Positions 6,931 to 14,246 of a stretch of 26,551 bases of DNA are shown here, in pieces. Source of the stretch: Acidobacteriota bacterium (GTDB lineage Bacteria > Acidobacteriota > Terriglobia > Terriglobales > Acidobacteriaceae); the NCBI GenBank assembly GCA_021809235.1, contig JAKBAG010000008.1, positions 1-26,551 of the forward strand, in the 5' to 3' direction. Both the position numbers and the translations under genes were made by a program. The notes below the pieces were generated by a model. The model made no database searches and was not told the origin of the DNA. It worked only from the letters and a program-made list of their open reading frames with translations. Each line of letters begins with the position of its first letter. Within the stretch, counting starts at the first letter, position 1.

Positions 6931-7725
6931 TCAGTACCAGCAGGATGGAGCAAGGCGACGCAGTACAGCACGCAGTAGGTGCTCGCAGCGCTGGCCCGGG
7001 GATTGATAACTGCGCGCCTTGAAGCCGGAGTAGCCGACCGGGTCAATATTGATCGGAAAGCGAAGATAAACGTCGGGCTGACCAGCGCAGCCGATGACCT
7101 GGTGATAGACAAGCTGCTCCAGCAGGCGAAGCGCGTCGGGGCGCATGCCAAGCCGGCTGTCGCGCAGATGGGTATCGTAAAACCGATGCGAACAGGCGAA
7201 AAGCTGTACGCGGGCGTCGGCTCCCTTGCGCGGCCAGGGAAAACGGCGGCAGTCGATCATCAGCTCTGGAGCAGATGGCAGGCGTTGGAGCGCACGGCCA
7301 AGAGTGGGAAAGGCAAGCCGGCCCGTTGTCTTGACCATGTGAGTCGTGATCGGGCGCAAGGTGGAGCGTTGCAGTCCGCTGTCGAGCAGTTCCATCTCCG
7401 AGTAGCCATAGTTGAGTCCGGCGGGAATGGGTGTGGCGGGAATGGAGAGAAACTCGACAGGTTTGCCCGAGGGATTTTCCTGTTCGGCGATACGCTGCAA
7501 CAGCGTGAGATCGAAACCGGAGTTTTCCAGAAAAAGAATCCGGTCTGCGCATGGGTGCTTCTCTGCCAGCCAGAAACGCAGGGTACACATGTAGTCTGCC
7601 AGGCGTACTGCGGGGTCGGCACGGCGGACATGGGCCTGCGGTGACGGGGCAATGGTTGCTGTCATGACGAGCAACCAGCGTACCGGCTCGGGCGCGAGCT
7701 TCAGATTGCGAGCTTCTTCCTGCAT
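6931..7725 (-). CDS. Protein of unknown function, 264 aa
   Basis: I do not recognise this family. The protein is soluble-looking and Arg-rich, with no signal peptide. Visible features are a hydrophobic strand near the start (RWLLVMTATIAPS), an FLENSGFD segment around residue 67, NYGYSEMELLDSGLQRS around 104-120, MIDCRRFPWPRKGAD around 155-170 and a C-terminal half with scattered His and Arg. The YGYSEMELLD and RRF...RFYDTHL spacing loosely recalls enzymes of surface-polysaccharide loci, but this is only a weak resemblance. ATG 7725 has no clear Shine-Dalgarno; a start at residue 21 is possible. It lies 83 bp after bshB1 on the same strand and 54 bp before the sdhC promoter, so it may be the last gene of the lipoprotein-bshB1 unit. 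Coding is supported by the long open frame and protein-like composition. Confidence 0.7.
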   Translation of the reverse strand: MQEEARNLKLAPEPVRWLLVMTATIAPSPQAHVRRADPAVRLADYMCTLRFWLAEKHPCADRILFLENSGFDLTLLQRIAEQENPSGKPVEFLSIPATPIPAGLNYGYSEMELLDSGLQRSTLRPITTHMVKTTGRLAFPTLGRALQRLPSAPELMIDCRRFPWPRKGADARVQLFACSHRFYDTHLRDSRLGMRPDALRLLEQLVYHQVIGCAGQPDVYLRFPINIDPVGYSGFKARSYQSPGQRCEHLLRAVLRRLAPSCWY

Positions 7726-7808
7726 TCACAGTGATTGTAGGGCAGTACGCGGGATGGCTGAGCGGGGCTTGTAATGTGAGACTTGCTTGAGCGGAATGGC
7801 CAGACAGG

Positions 7809-8552
7809 TCAGATGGACTGAACAGGGATCAGCGTAAGATCGTCGACCAATCCGACCTCGCGCTGGACGAAGGGTTCGCCGTAGCGAACGCCCGCAAGCA
7901 GGCCGTAGTGTCGGGCCTCGGCAAAGGTACGCTCGCGGATCTCCTGCTCGGGCACGAAGAGACCACTGCCCTGAATGTGATCGCCGTATTGGGAACGATA
8001 CGCCAGTAGCGATTGGAGCCTGGCTTCGATGTACGGCGTGATATCGACGATAAAGCTCGGACGGACATCGGCGTAGAGACTGGCATAGAGAATCTTAAAG
8101 GGTCGATGCGGCGCATCCGGCCCCAGATCGCCGGAGGAGAAGTTCGCCAGCCCAGCCAGGAAGCAGGCCTGATAGCCCAGCGAAGCGCAGATGGCGTGAT
8201 CCGGATGGCGAGCCTCACCGTAGGGAAGAATGACCACACGAGGACGCAGACGACGCAGAACGCGGGCAATGGCGATGCGGTTAGCCAGGGAGTTTTCAAT
8301 GGCGCCATCGGGAAACGACAGCGCCTCGCGGTGCACAACGCGGAGAATGGATGCCGCGGCAGCAGCCTCTGCGGCACGTTCAGCGGCAGTGCCCCGGGTA
8401 CCGGATTCGCCGCAGGTGAGATCAAGAATGCCGGTGCGCAGCCTGCGGTCCGCCATACGTAGCAGGGTTCCGCCGCATGTCTGCTCGACATCATCGCGGT
8501 GGGCGGCAATGGCGAGCACATCGATAGGCGAAACTGCGCTCGAATCCTGCAT
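7809..8552 (-). CDS. bshB1: PIG-L/LmbE-family deacetylase, bacillithiol type
   Basis: This 247-aa zinc deacetylase most resembles BshB1, which removes the acetyl group from GlcNAc-malate in bacillithiol synthesis. The whole BshB1 signature is visible: DVLAIAAHRDDVE (residues 11-23), CGGTL, TGILDLTCGESGTRGT (40-55), LSFPDGAIEN (79-87) and EARHPDHA (113-120) with the second metal-binding region. In the first motif Arg19 stands where the family almost always has Pro (AHPDD). ATG 8552 lacks a good Shine-Dalgarno but starts just before the conserved domain. It begins 14 bp after the lipoprotein gene stop, so cotranscription is likely. bshA and bshC are not in the window, so a related sugar-amide substrate is possible. 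Confidence 0.85.
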   Translation of the reverse strand: MQDSSAVSPIDVLAIAAHRDDVEQTCGGTLLRMADRRLRTGILDLTCGESGTRGTAAERAAEAAAAASILRVVHREALSFPDGAIENSLANRIAIARVLRRLRPRVVILPYGEARHPDHAICASLGYQACFLAGLANFSSGDLGPDAPHRPFKILYASLYADVRPSFIVDITPYIEARLQSLLAYRSQYGDHIQGSGLFVPEQEIRERTFAEARHYGLLAGVRYGEPFVQREVGLVDDLTLIPVQSI

Positions 8553-8566
8553 TCTGTGGACCGCGG

Positions 8567-9979
8567 TTAGTAGTCGGTGTTGTCGGTGTCGGAGGTGGCG
8601 TCCATGTATGCCACGTCATAGGCCGTTCCGGTAACAGCCACATAGAAGTTGTTCATCGCCGAGCCATCGACTGTGGAGAAGATGTACACCTGGCCGCCTT
8701 CGGCAACGTAGACCTTGTGCAGGGTTTGGATGGCGGCAATGCCGGTCAGGTCGCCCTGGAATGGTTCCAGCAGTGTGACCGAGTTGGTCGCCGTGTTGTA
8801 CATCGTGAGGCAGCCATAGGGCAATCCCTTGGCATAGCGCTCGCCCTGCTCACAGCGCACCGAACCAAGCCACAGTGTATTGTCGTCTGCCAGGACCATC
8901 TTGGTCGGCTGACCGGGGGCTCCGTCACTGACGGAGACGGGATTGCCTGCCGTGTTTTTGGTAAGGTCGATGGTCGTCAGAAAGCCGGCAAAGAGCCCGT
9001 CTGGCTGCGGCTGCTGGCCATAGACGTAGAGCGTATTGCTGTTCACCAGACCGTTGCTGGCCCCGCCCGGAGTCAGGATCGTGGTCGGTGAGCTTGGGAC
9101 AGAACCAGACTGCTGACCGCTCTGCAGGATGAGCGGTGCAATCGGTAGCAGTTCCACGGAGGACTTGTTTCCGCCGCACTCCGGACCGCAGTTCAGCACG
9201 TAGGCCGTGCTGCCGTCGGCGCTCCACAGAGCCTTGATCGGGCGGTCAAACTGGATCGGGATATGATTGGCGTCGGCGACCTGGAACAGGCAGGCTCCGG
9301 GCGCATTCATCGGCTCGCAGTCGATCGCATTGGGCGGCCAGGTGGAAGGCCCACCGCTGTAGGCCGTGGTCTCAAAGGACTGCAAAAGGCGCGGATAATA
9401 GGCATAGTTCGAGTTTTGAACAAAGGCCAACGCCACCGAGCCACCCGGATTGGTGGATACACGATAGACGCCCGGCAGGCCAAGGCTGTAGACCTTGCCC
9501 GTAATCTTGTTGACCACTCGCAGGAAGTGAGCCTGCTGGTCGGCGGCAAAGACGTAGTTCTGATTGCGGGTGACGAAGATACTGGACGACAGGGTGCCCA
9601 ATGTGGCGATAGAGCCGCCGTTGCTTTCCTTCTGGTAGTCCACCTTGGTGAAGGAGCCGTCGCCGGCACCATAAACAGCACCAATCTGCTCTTCCGGCAT
9701 GTTTTGGATGGTCAGCGGCTCAGAGCCGGAGTAACCAGCAATACTGAAGCCGGGGACACGGTCGTTGTAGCTTTGGCGAATGTCGTAGTAAGCATCCACA
9801 ATCTCAAGCTGGCCCTTGCTGAAGGCGCTTGGATTCTGAATCGCGATCAAGACGCGATTGGCGATTCCGCTGGGCGGAAGGATACGGCCAGCAAAATACA
9901 GGTTGTTTCCACAGCCCGAAAGCGCAGCGGCCGTTACGAGAGCCGCGAGGGCGCAGAGAGCGAGTCCCCTTTTCTTCAA
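8567..9979 (-). CDS. Large putative lipoprotein, beta-propeller-like
   Basis: This 470-aa exported protein has a lipoprotein signal: Lys/Arg N-terminus, hydrophobic core and lipobox LSGC with the lipidated cysteine at C23. The rest is rich in Gly, Ser, Asn, Tyr and short beta-strand-like segments spaced about 40-50 residues apart (for example SSIFVTRNQNYVFAADQ, RPIKALWSADGSTAYVLN, KVYVAEGGQVYIFSTVDG), which resembles YncE/YVTN-type beta-propellers. A pair CGPECGG (about 265) may form a disulfide. The start is a TTG with AGAGGA 5 nt upstream; no ATG gives a full signal peptide. It precedes bshB1 by 14 bp. Its ligand and function are unknown; proteins of this type are common in acidobacterial genomes. 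Confidence 0.8.
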   Translation of the reverse strand: MKKRGLALCALAALVTAAALSGCGNNLYFAGRILPPSGIANRVLIAIQNPSAFSKGQLEIVDAYYDIRQSYNDRVPGFSIAGYSGSEPLTIQNMPEEQIGAVYGAGDGSFTKVDYQKESNGGSIATLGTLSSSIFVTRNQNYVFAADQQAHFLRVVNKITGKVYSLGLPGVYRVSTNPGGSVALAFVQNSNYAYYPRLLQSFETTAYSGGPSTWPPNAIDCEPMNAPGACLFQVADANHIPIQFDRPIKALWSADGSTAYVLNCGPECGGNKSSVELLPIAPLILQSGQQSGSVPSSPTTILTPGGASNGLVNSNTLYVYGQQPQPDGLFAGFLTTIDLTKNTAGNPVSVSDGAPGQPTKMVLADDNTLWLGSVRCEQGERYAKGLPYGCLTMYNTATNSVTLLEPFQGDLTGIAAIQTLHKVYVAEGGQVYIFSTVDGSAMNNFYVAVTGTAYDVAYMDATSDTDNTDY

Positions 9980-10015
9980 AATCCTCTACCTCATCCAAAA
10001 CGAGCTGTCTGGCCA

Positions 10016-10024
10016 AGTATAACA
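10016..10024 (-). promoter_or_regulatory. Extended -10 element of the lipoprotein gene
   Basis: TGTTATACT on the minus strand is a strong extended -10 without a convincing -35. It predicts a 5' UTR of about 30 nt before the TTG start at 9979. The 267-bp divergent spacer (9980-10246) has no other clear element: short palindromes such as GTAAC-CC-GTTAC and two CCGGACGACG copies are present, but no riboswitch was recognised. Confidence 0.5.
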
Positions 10025-10246
10025 AACCGGGCAGATGATTCCGGCCATCCCGGATGGACAGAATTGGCGCCTCGGACAGAAATTTCATCCCCAGACGGAT
10101 TCTGCCGTATGGTCGGAGGGTAACCCGTTACTACCCCGGACGACGGAAATCTCACCCTGTTGGACGGAGCAGTCCGACGAGGGAAAGCAGCCGGACGACG
10201 ACAGGGGGTGGCGCAGGCGGAAAAACGCGATAGCATCGTAAGTATT

Positions 10247-12166
10247 GTGGCAAGCGAAAATCGAATTTCTCTGCTGAAGAAGTTGTTTGAGGATCGTCCC
10301 GTGCTGTGTGACGGTGCGATGGGTACGGTGCTGTATGGACGTGGCGTGTTCATCAACCGCTGTTATGACGAGCTGAATCTCTCCGATCCATCGTTGATTC
10401 TTGCCATTCACGAAGAATATTTGCAGAGCGGGGCGGAGGTTCTGGAAACAAACACCTTCGGGGCCAACCGCTTCCGCCTGGAGCGGCACGGGCTCAGCGA
10501 CAAGGTGGCTGCAATCAACGCCGCCGGAGTGCGGATTGCACAGGAGGCTGCGGCACACTTCAAGGAAAAGCAGGCCGGCGATGCCTGGATTGCCGGAGCC
10601 GTGGGTCCGCTGGGCGTGCGACTGGAGCCGCTGGGTAAGGTAGCACTGAGCGAAGCCAGGCAAGCCTTTGCCGAGCAAATTCAGGCACTGGTGGATGCCG
10701 GGGTGGACTTGCTGATTGTGGAGACCATGCCTGCGGTGAATGAAGCCCTCGAGGCACTGCTGGCGGCGCGGGAGATTGCGCCGGAGCTTCCCGTGGTGGT
10801 GATGCTGACGGTGGATGAGGAAGGCCGATGCCTGGATGGCACTTCGCCTGAACAGGCAGCAGCGCTGTTGACCGAGGCCGGTGCCGACGGCGTGGGCTGC
10901 AACTGCTCGACCGGACCGGCAACGGTGCTGACGGCGATTGAGGCGATGCGCTCTGCCACGCACCTGCCACTCATGGCGATGCCGAATGCCGGCATGCCGC
11001 GCGCAGTGGAGGGTCGCAACATCTATCTGTGCTCGCCGGAATACATGGCCAGCTTTGCCCGTAAGGCCGTGAAGGCGGGAACACAGTTTGTGGGTGGCTG
11101 CTGCGGCACCACGCCGAATCACATTCGCGCGATGAAGTCTGCCCTTCGCGCGCTGGATGCGCAGGCCCACATTACGCTGCATGAGCCAACGCATGCCGAG
11201 ATTGGCGCTGAGACACCGCCGCTGCCGCTGGCGCAGCGCTCGACCGTGGGCCAGCGCATTGCCGAGGGAAAGTTTGTCTCGATGGTGGAGATTGTGCCGC
11301 CACGCGGCATCAACTCCAGCAAGGAACTGGAGGGCGCAAAGCTGCTGAGCACACTGGGCGTGGATGCTATCAATGTACCGGACTCACCGCGCGCCTCGGC
11401 ACGGATGAGCGCCCAGAGCCTGTGCATCCAGATCCAGCAGCAGACGGGCATCGAAACGGTGCTGCATTACACCTGCCGCGACCGCAATATTCTGAGCATT
11501 CAGTCGGATTTGCTCGGCGCCTCCTCGCTGGGACTGAAGAATATTCTGTGCCTGACGGGCGATCCACCGAAGCTGGGTAATTATCCGGATGCCACGGCGG
11601 TCTTTGACGTGGATGCGATCGGCCTGGTGAACATTGTGCGCCGCCTGAATCACGGGCTGGATATTGGTTCCAATGCCATTGGCGACTCGACGAACTTCAC
11701 CATCGGCGTGGCGGCCAATCCAGGCGTGCCAGATATCGAGCAGGAGCTGCGGCGCTTCGCCTGGAAGGTGGATGCCGGTGCGGAGTATGCGATCACACAG
11801 CCGGTCTTTGATCTGCGTCTGCTGGAGCGGTTCCTGAAGCGGATTGAGTCCTTCCGAATTCCGGTGATTGCCGGCATCTGGCCGCTGACGAGTCTGCGCA
11901 ATGCTGAGTTCATGCGCAACGATCTGCGCGTCTCGATGCCGGAGGCCGTAATGCTGCGCATGGCGCAGGCAGAAACCCCAGAGGCGGCGCGCGCCGAGGG
12001 CATCCGCATTGCGCAGGAGATGCTGGCCGAGGCTCTACCCATGGTTCAGGGAGTGCAGATCAGCGCCCCATTTGGGCGCTATGGGCTGGCGGCGGAGATT
12101 CTGGAGTCCGTTCTGCCACGCACCGAAAACCCCGCAGCTGGCAGCGGTACGGAACAAAGGAAATAG
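10247..12166 (+). CDS. Bifunctional homocysteine S-methyltransferase / 5,10-methylenetetrahydrofolate reductase
   Basis: This fusion of about 639 aa resembles Bacillus YitJ. Residues about 15-300 form a homocysteine methyltransferase barrel (LCDGAMGTVLYGRGV, NTFGANRFRLE, GAVGPLG) with zinc ligands C220 in GCNCSTGP and C285-C286 in GGCCGTTPNH. Residues about 330-615 form an MTHFR domain (MVEIVPPRG with E348, LHYTCRDRN, CLTGDPPKLGNYP, FTIGVAANPG, ITQPVFD). It lacks the cobalamin-binding and activation domains of MetH, so it may use S-methylmethionine or another methyl donor, or work with other partners. The GTG at 10247 is the last start before conserved sequence but has only a weak Shine-Dalgarno; the frame is open back to a TTG at 10160. 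xseB follows after 4 bp. Together with metY it points to a methionine role. Confidence 0.9.
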   Translation: MASENRISLLKKLFEDRPVLCDGAMGTVLYGRGVFINRCYDELNLSDPSLILAIHEEYLQSGAEVLETNTFGANRFRLERHGLSDKVAAINAAGVRIAQEAAAHFKEKQAGDAWIAGAVGPLGVRLEPLGKVALSEARQAFAEQIQALVDAGVDLLIVETMPAVNEALEALLAAREIAPELPVVVMLTVDEEGRCLDGTSPEQAAALLTEAGADGVGCNCSTGPATVLTAIEAMRSATHLPLMAMPNAGMPRAVEGRNIYLCSPEYMASFARKAVKAGTQFVGGCCGTTPNHIRAMKSALRALDAQAHITLHEPTHAEIGAETPPLPLAQRSTVGQRIAEGKFVSMVEIVPPRGINSSKELEGAKLLSTLGVDAINVPDSPRASARMSAQSLCIQIQQQTGIETVLHYTCRDRNILSIQSDLLGASSLGLKNILCLTGDPPKLGNYPDATAVFDVDAIGLVNIVRRLNHGLDIGSNAIGDSTNFTIGVAANPGVPDIEQELRRFAWKVDAGAEYAITQPVFDLRLLERFLKRIESFRIPVIAGIWPLTSLRNAEFMRNDLRVSMPEAVMLRMAQAETPEAARAEGIRIAQEMLAEALPMVQGVQISAPFGRYGLAAEILESVLPRTENPAAGSGTEQRK

Positions 12167-12170
12167 CACA

Positions 12171-12395
12171 ATGGCACAGTTCGAAGAAGCAATGGAGAAG
12201 CTGGAGACGATCCTGCACAAGCTGGAGCAAGGAGATCTTGCGCTGGAAGAGTCTGTGAACCTGTTTGAGCAGGGAATGCAACTGGCACACACCTGCCGCA
12301 AGGAACTGGATGCTGCTGAAGGCAGGATTCAGAAGCTGGTGGCACGACGCGATGGTGAGCTGGCCGTGGAGCCCTTTGAAGGCGGCGGCGAATAG
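12171..12395 (+). CDS. xseB: Exodeoxyribonuclease VII small subunit
   Basis: This 74-aa protein matches XseB over its whole length: FEEAMEKLETILHKLEQGDLALEESVNLFEQGMQLAHTC, then LDAAEGRI. XseB oligomers bind the large subunit XseA to form exonuclease VII, which degrades single-stranded DNA in the cytoplasm. The acidic tail after residue 58 is poorly conserved in the family. ATG 12171 has AGGA 9-10 nt upstream and starts 4 bp after the preceding stop, so it is probably cotranscribed and translated by reinitiation. xseA is not in the window. Confidence 0.95.
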   Translation: MAQFEEAMEKLETILHKLEQGDLALEESVNLFEQGMQLAHTCRKELDAAEGRIQKLVARRDGELAVEPFEGGGE

Positions 12396-12491
12396 AGAAA
12401 ATCGCCCTCCACTGTAATGGAACAGAGAACAGTCTGGTTTCCACCATCTTCTCGCAGTAAATTGAAAACGTTCCCCGGGGAGAATCAAGTC

Positions 12492-13271
12492 GTGGAGACG
12501 CAGAAGAGTGCAACATATCGAGTGGATGGCTACGAAGCGCTGGTGACCGGTGGCGCAAGCGGGATTGGCGAGGCCACCGCGTGGGAGCTGGCAAGTGCCG
12601 GTGCCAGGGTATGGATTGGGGATATTCGTCTGGAAGCGGCGCAACGGCTGGCAACAGCGATAGTGGCGGAAGGTTTGCAGGCCGAGGCCATCGCCATGGA
12701 TGTCTCCGATGCGGGATCGGTACGGGTAGCTGCGACGCAAATCGGAAGTCTGGATATTCTGGTCAACAATGCCGGCATCGGGCATGTAGGCTCAATTGCA
12801 GATACCGAGGAGGAGGATTTTGACCGCCTGATGCAGGTCAATGTCCGATCAGTGTATCTGGTGACGCGGGCCTTGCTACCCCGGCTGCTACAGAGTCCGC
12901 ACAAGGGCTGCATCGTGAATATTGGTTCGGTGGCGGGGATGATCGGTATCCGGCAGCGGTTTGCCTACTGCACCAGCAAGGGCGCAGTGCTGGCGATGAC
13001 GCGCCAGCTGGCTGTCGAATATCCGCGTGAACTGCGCGTAAACGCCATTTGCCCGGGTACAGTGGAGACGCCGTTCGTGGAGGGGTATCTGGAGAAGTAT
13101 CACGCGCACGAGAAGGAGAAGGTGCGGGAGGAACTGCGGGCACGACAGCCGATGGGACGATTGGGGACGCCGGCGGACGTAGCTGCGATGGTGCGCTATC
13201 TGACATCCCCGGAGGCCGGCTTCCTGACCGGATCCTGCCTGACGATTGATGGCGGCTGGACGGCAGCCTGA
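12492..13271 (+). CDS. Short-chain dehydrogenase/reductase, likely 2-keto-3-deoxy-L-fuconate dehydrogenase type
   Basis: This 259-aa classical SDR has the NAD(P) glycine motif TGGASGIG, the structural NNAG motif, an active-site serine in NIGSVAG and the catalytic YCTSK. The D in WIGDIR after the second strand suggests NAD rather than NADP. The C-terminal segment (PMGRLGTPADVAAMVRYL, TGSCLTIDGGW) is typical. The adjacent FAH-family gene and nearby lactonase match the non-phosphorylating L-fucose pathway, in which an SDR oxidises 2-keto-3-deoxy-fuconate; the substrate is inferred from context only. The start is a GTG at 12492 with GGGGAG about 9 nt upstream; the open frame extends to 12417 without a better signal. 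A fucose dehydrogenase or generic sugar dehydrogenase is the alternative. Confidence 0.85.
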   Translation: METQKSATYRVDGYEALVTGGASGIGEATAWELASAGARVWIGDIRLEAAQRLATAIVAEGLQAEAIAMDVSDAGSVRVAATQIGSLDILVNNAGIGHVGSIADTEEEDFDRLMQVNVRSVYLVTRALLPRLLQSPHKGCIVNIGSVAGMIGIRQRFAYCTSKGAVLAMTRQLAVEYPRELRVNAICPGTVETPFVEGYLEKYHAHEKEKVREELRARQPMGRLGTPADVAAMVRYLTSPEAGFLTGSCLTIDGGWTAA

Positions 13272-13353
13272 GTACCTGCTGCTGAGGAATTTTTTCGATT
13301 GCAAACACAGGCCAATGTGTAACGACCAAAGAGAACAGGGGGAGGGGATTCCA

Positions 13354-14181
13354 TTGAAACTTGTTACATTTTCCACACAGGAGCGCATTCGCAAGCCCGG
13401 CCTGCTGCTGGGCGAATCCAGGGAGGTACTGGATCTGTCCGGTAGCTACAAAAGCACGCTGCATGCGCTGCAAAGCCCAGACCCGGTGCAACCGGCCGGT
13501 GCGCGCTTTTCGCTGCAGGACGTTCGACTACATGCCCCGATCAGCAATCCTCCGCGCATCTTTGCTGTCGGGTTGAACTATCGCGATCATGCTATGGAGT
13601 CCGGGCTGGAGATTCCGCGGTTTCCGGTAGTCTTTTTCAAGATGACCTCGGCGATCATCGGCCCGGAGGAGTCAATTGTGATTCCGCCGGAGACGCAGGA
13701 ACCGGACTATGAAGCGGAGCTTGCGGTGGTCATCGGCAAGGGCGGATATCGTATTGCCGCTGGCAGCGCAATGGACTATGTGTACGGCTATACGATCCTG
13801 AATGATGTGAGTGCACGGGACATCCAGTTCTCCACTTCGCAGTGGTCGCTGTCGAAGAGCCTGCCCACCTTCTGCCCGATGGGTCCGGCAATTGTGACTC
13901 GGGAGGAGATTGCCGATCCGCATCAACTGCAGATTCAGCTTTCGATTCACGACGAGATGCTACAGAACTCGAATACTTCCGAGCTGATCTTCAGTATCCC
14001 GGATCTGATTGCCTACATTTCTTCGCTGACGCCACTGCTGCCGGGAGATGTAATCTCAACGGGGACGCCGAGCGGCGTGGGCTTTGCCCGAAAGCCGAAG
14101 CGCTGGCTGCGGGATGGAGACCAGGTGACGGTTTCCATTGAAGGACTGGGTTCACTGCGCAATCCTGTTTGTGCTGGCTGA
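13354..14181 (+). CDS. Fumarylacetoacetate hydrolase-family protein, likely 2,4-diketo-3-deoxy-L-fuconate hydrolase
   Basis: This 275-aa member of the FAH family has the motifs GLNYRDHAMESG (73-84), metal ligands E120, E122 (YEAELAVVIGK) and D151 (DVSARD), and the C-terminal GDVISTGTPSGVG. In bacterial L-fucose degradation such an enzyme cleaves 2,4-diketo-3-deoxy-fuconate to pyruvate and lactate, or relatives hydrate or decarboxylate similar acids. The start is a TTG with an excellent GGGGGAGGGG 6-7 nt upstream; protein homology begins exactly there. It lies 82 bp after the SDR and is probably in the same transcript. It faces the lactonase gene tail to tail with 65 bp between. Exact substrate is inferred from neighbours. 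Confidence 0.87.
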   Translation: MKLVTFSTQERIRKPGLLLGESREVLDLSGSYKSTLHALQSPDPVQPAGARFSLQDVRLHAPISNPPRIFAVGLNYRDHAMESGLEIPRFPVVFFKMTSAIIGPEESIVIPPETQEPDYEAELAVVIGKGGYRIAAGSAMDYVYGYTILNDVSARDIQFSTSQWSLSKSLPTFCPMGPAIVTREEIADPHQLQIQLSIHDEMLQNSNTSELIFSIPDLIAYISSLTPLLPGDVISTGTPSGVGFARKPKRWLRDGDQVTVSIEGLGSLRNPVCAG

Positions 14182-14246
14182 GTTACATCGGCAACTCTCG
14201 GGTACTTGCAGATACAATTCCACCGTGAAGCTTCCGGAGACACCCA

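Noticed and set aside
9980..10246. Cobalamin or SAM riboswitch before the methyltransferase/reductase gene
   Set aside because: The B12 box and SAM-type cores were looked for and not found; only short unrelated palindromes are present.
10085..11194. Minus-strand open frame of 369 codons opposite the methyltransferase domain
   Set aside because: Composition is rich in His, Arg, Gln and Cys as expected from an antisense shadow, and the plus strand encodes an unmistakable homocysteine methyltransferase.
12060..12785. Minus-strand frame of 241 codons across xseB and the SDR start
   Set aside because: It runs antisense to two recognised genes and has no family features or start signal.
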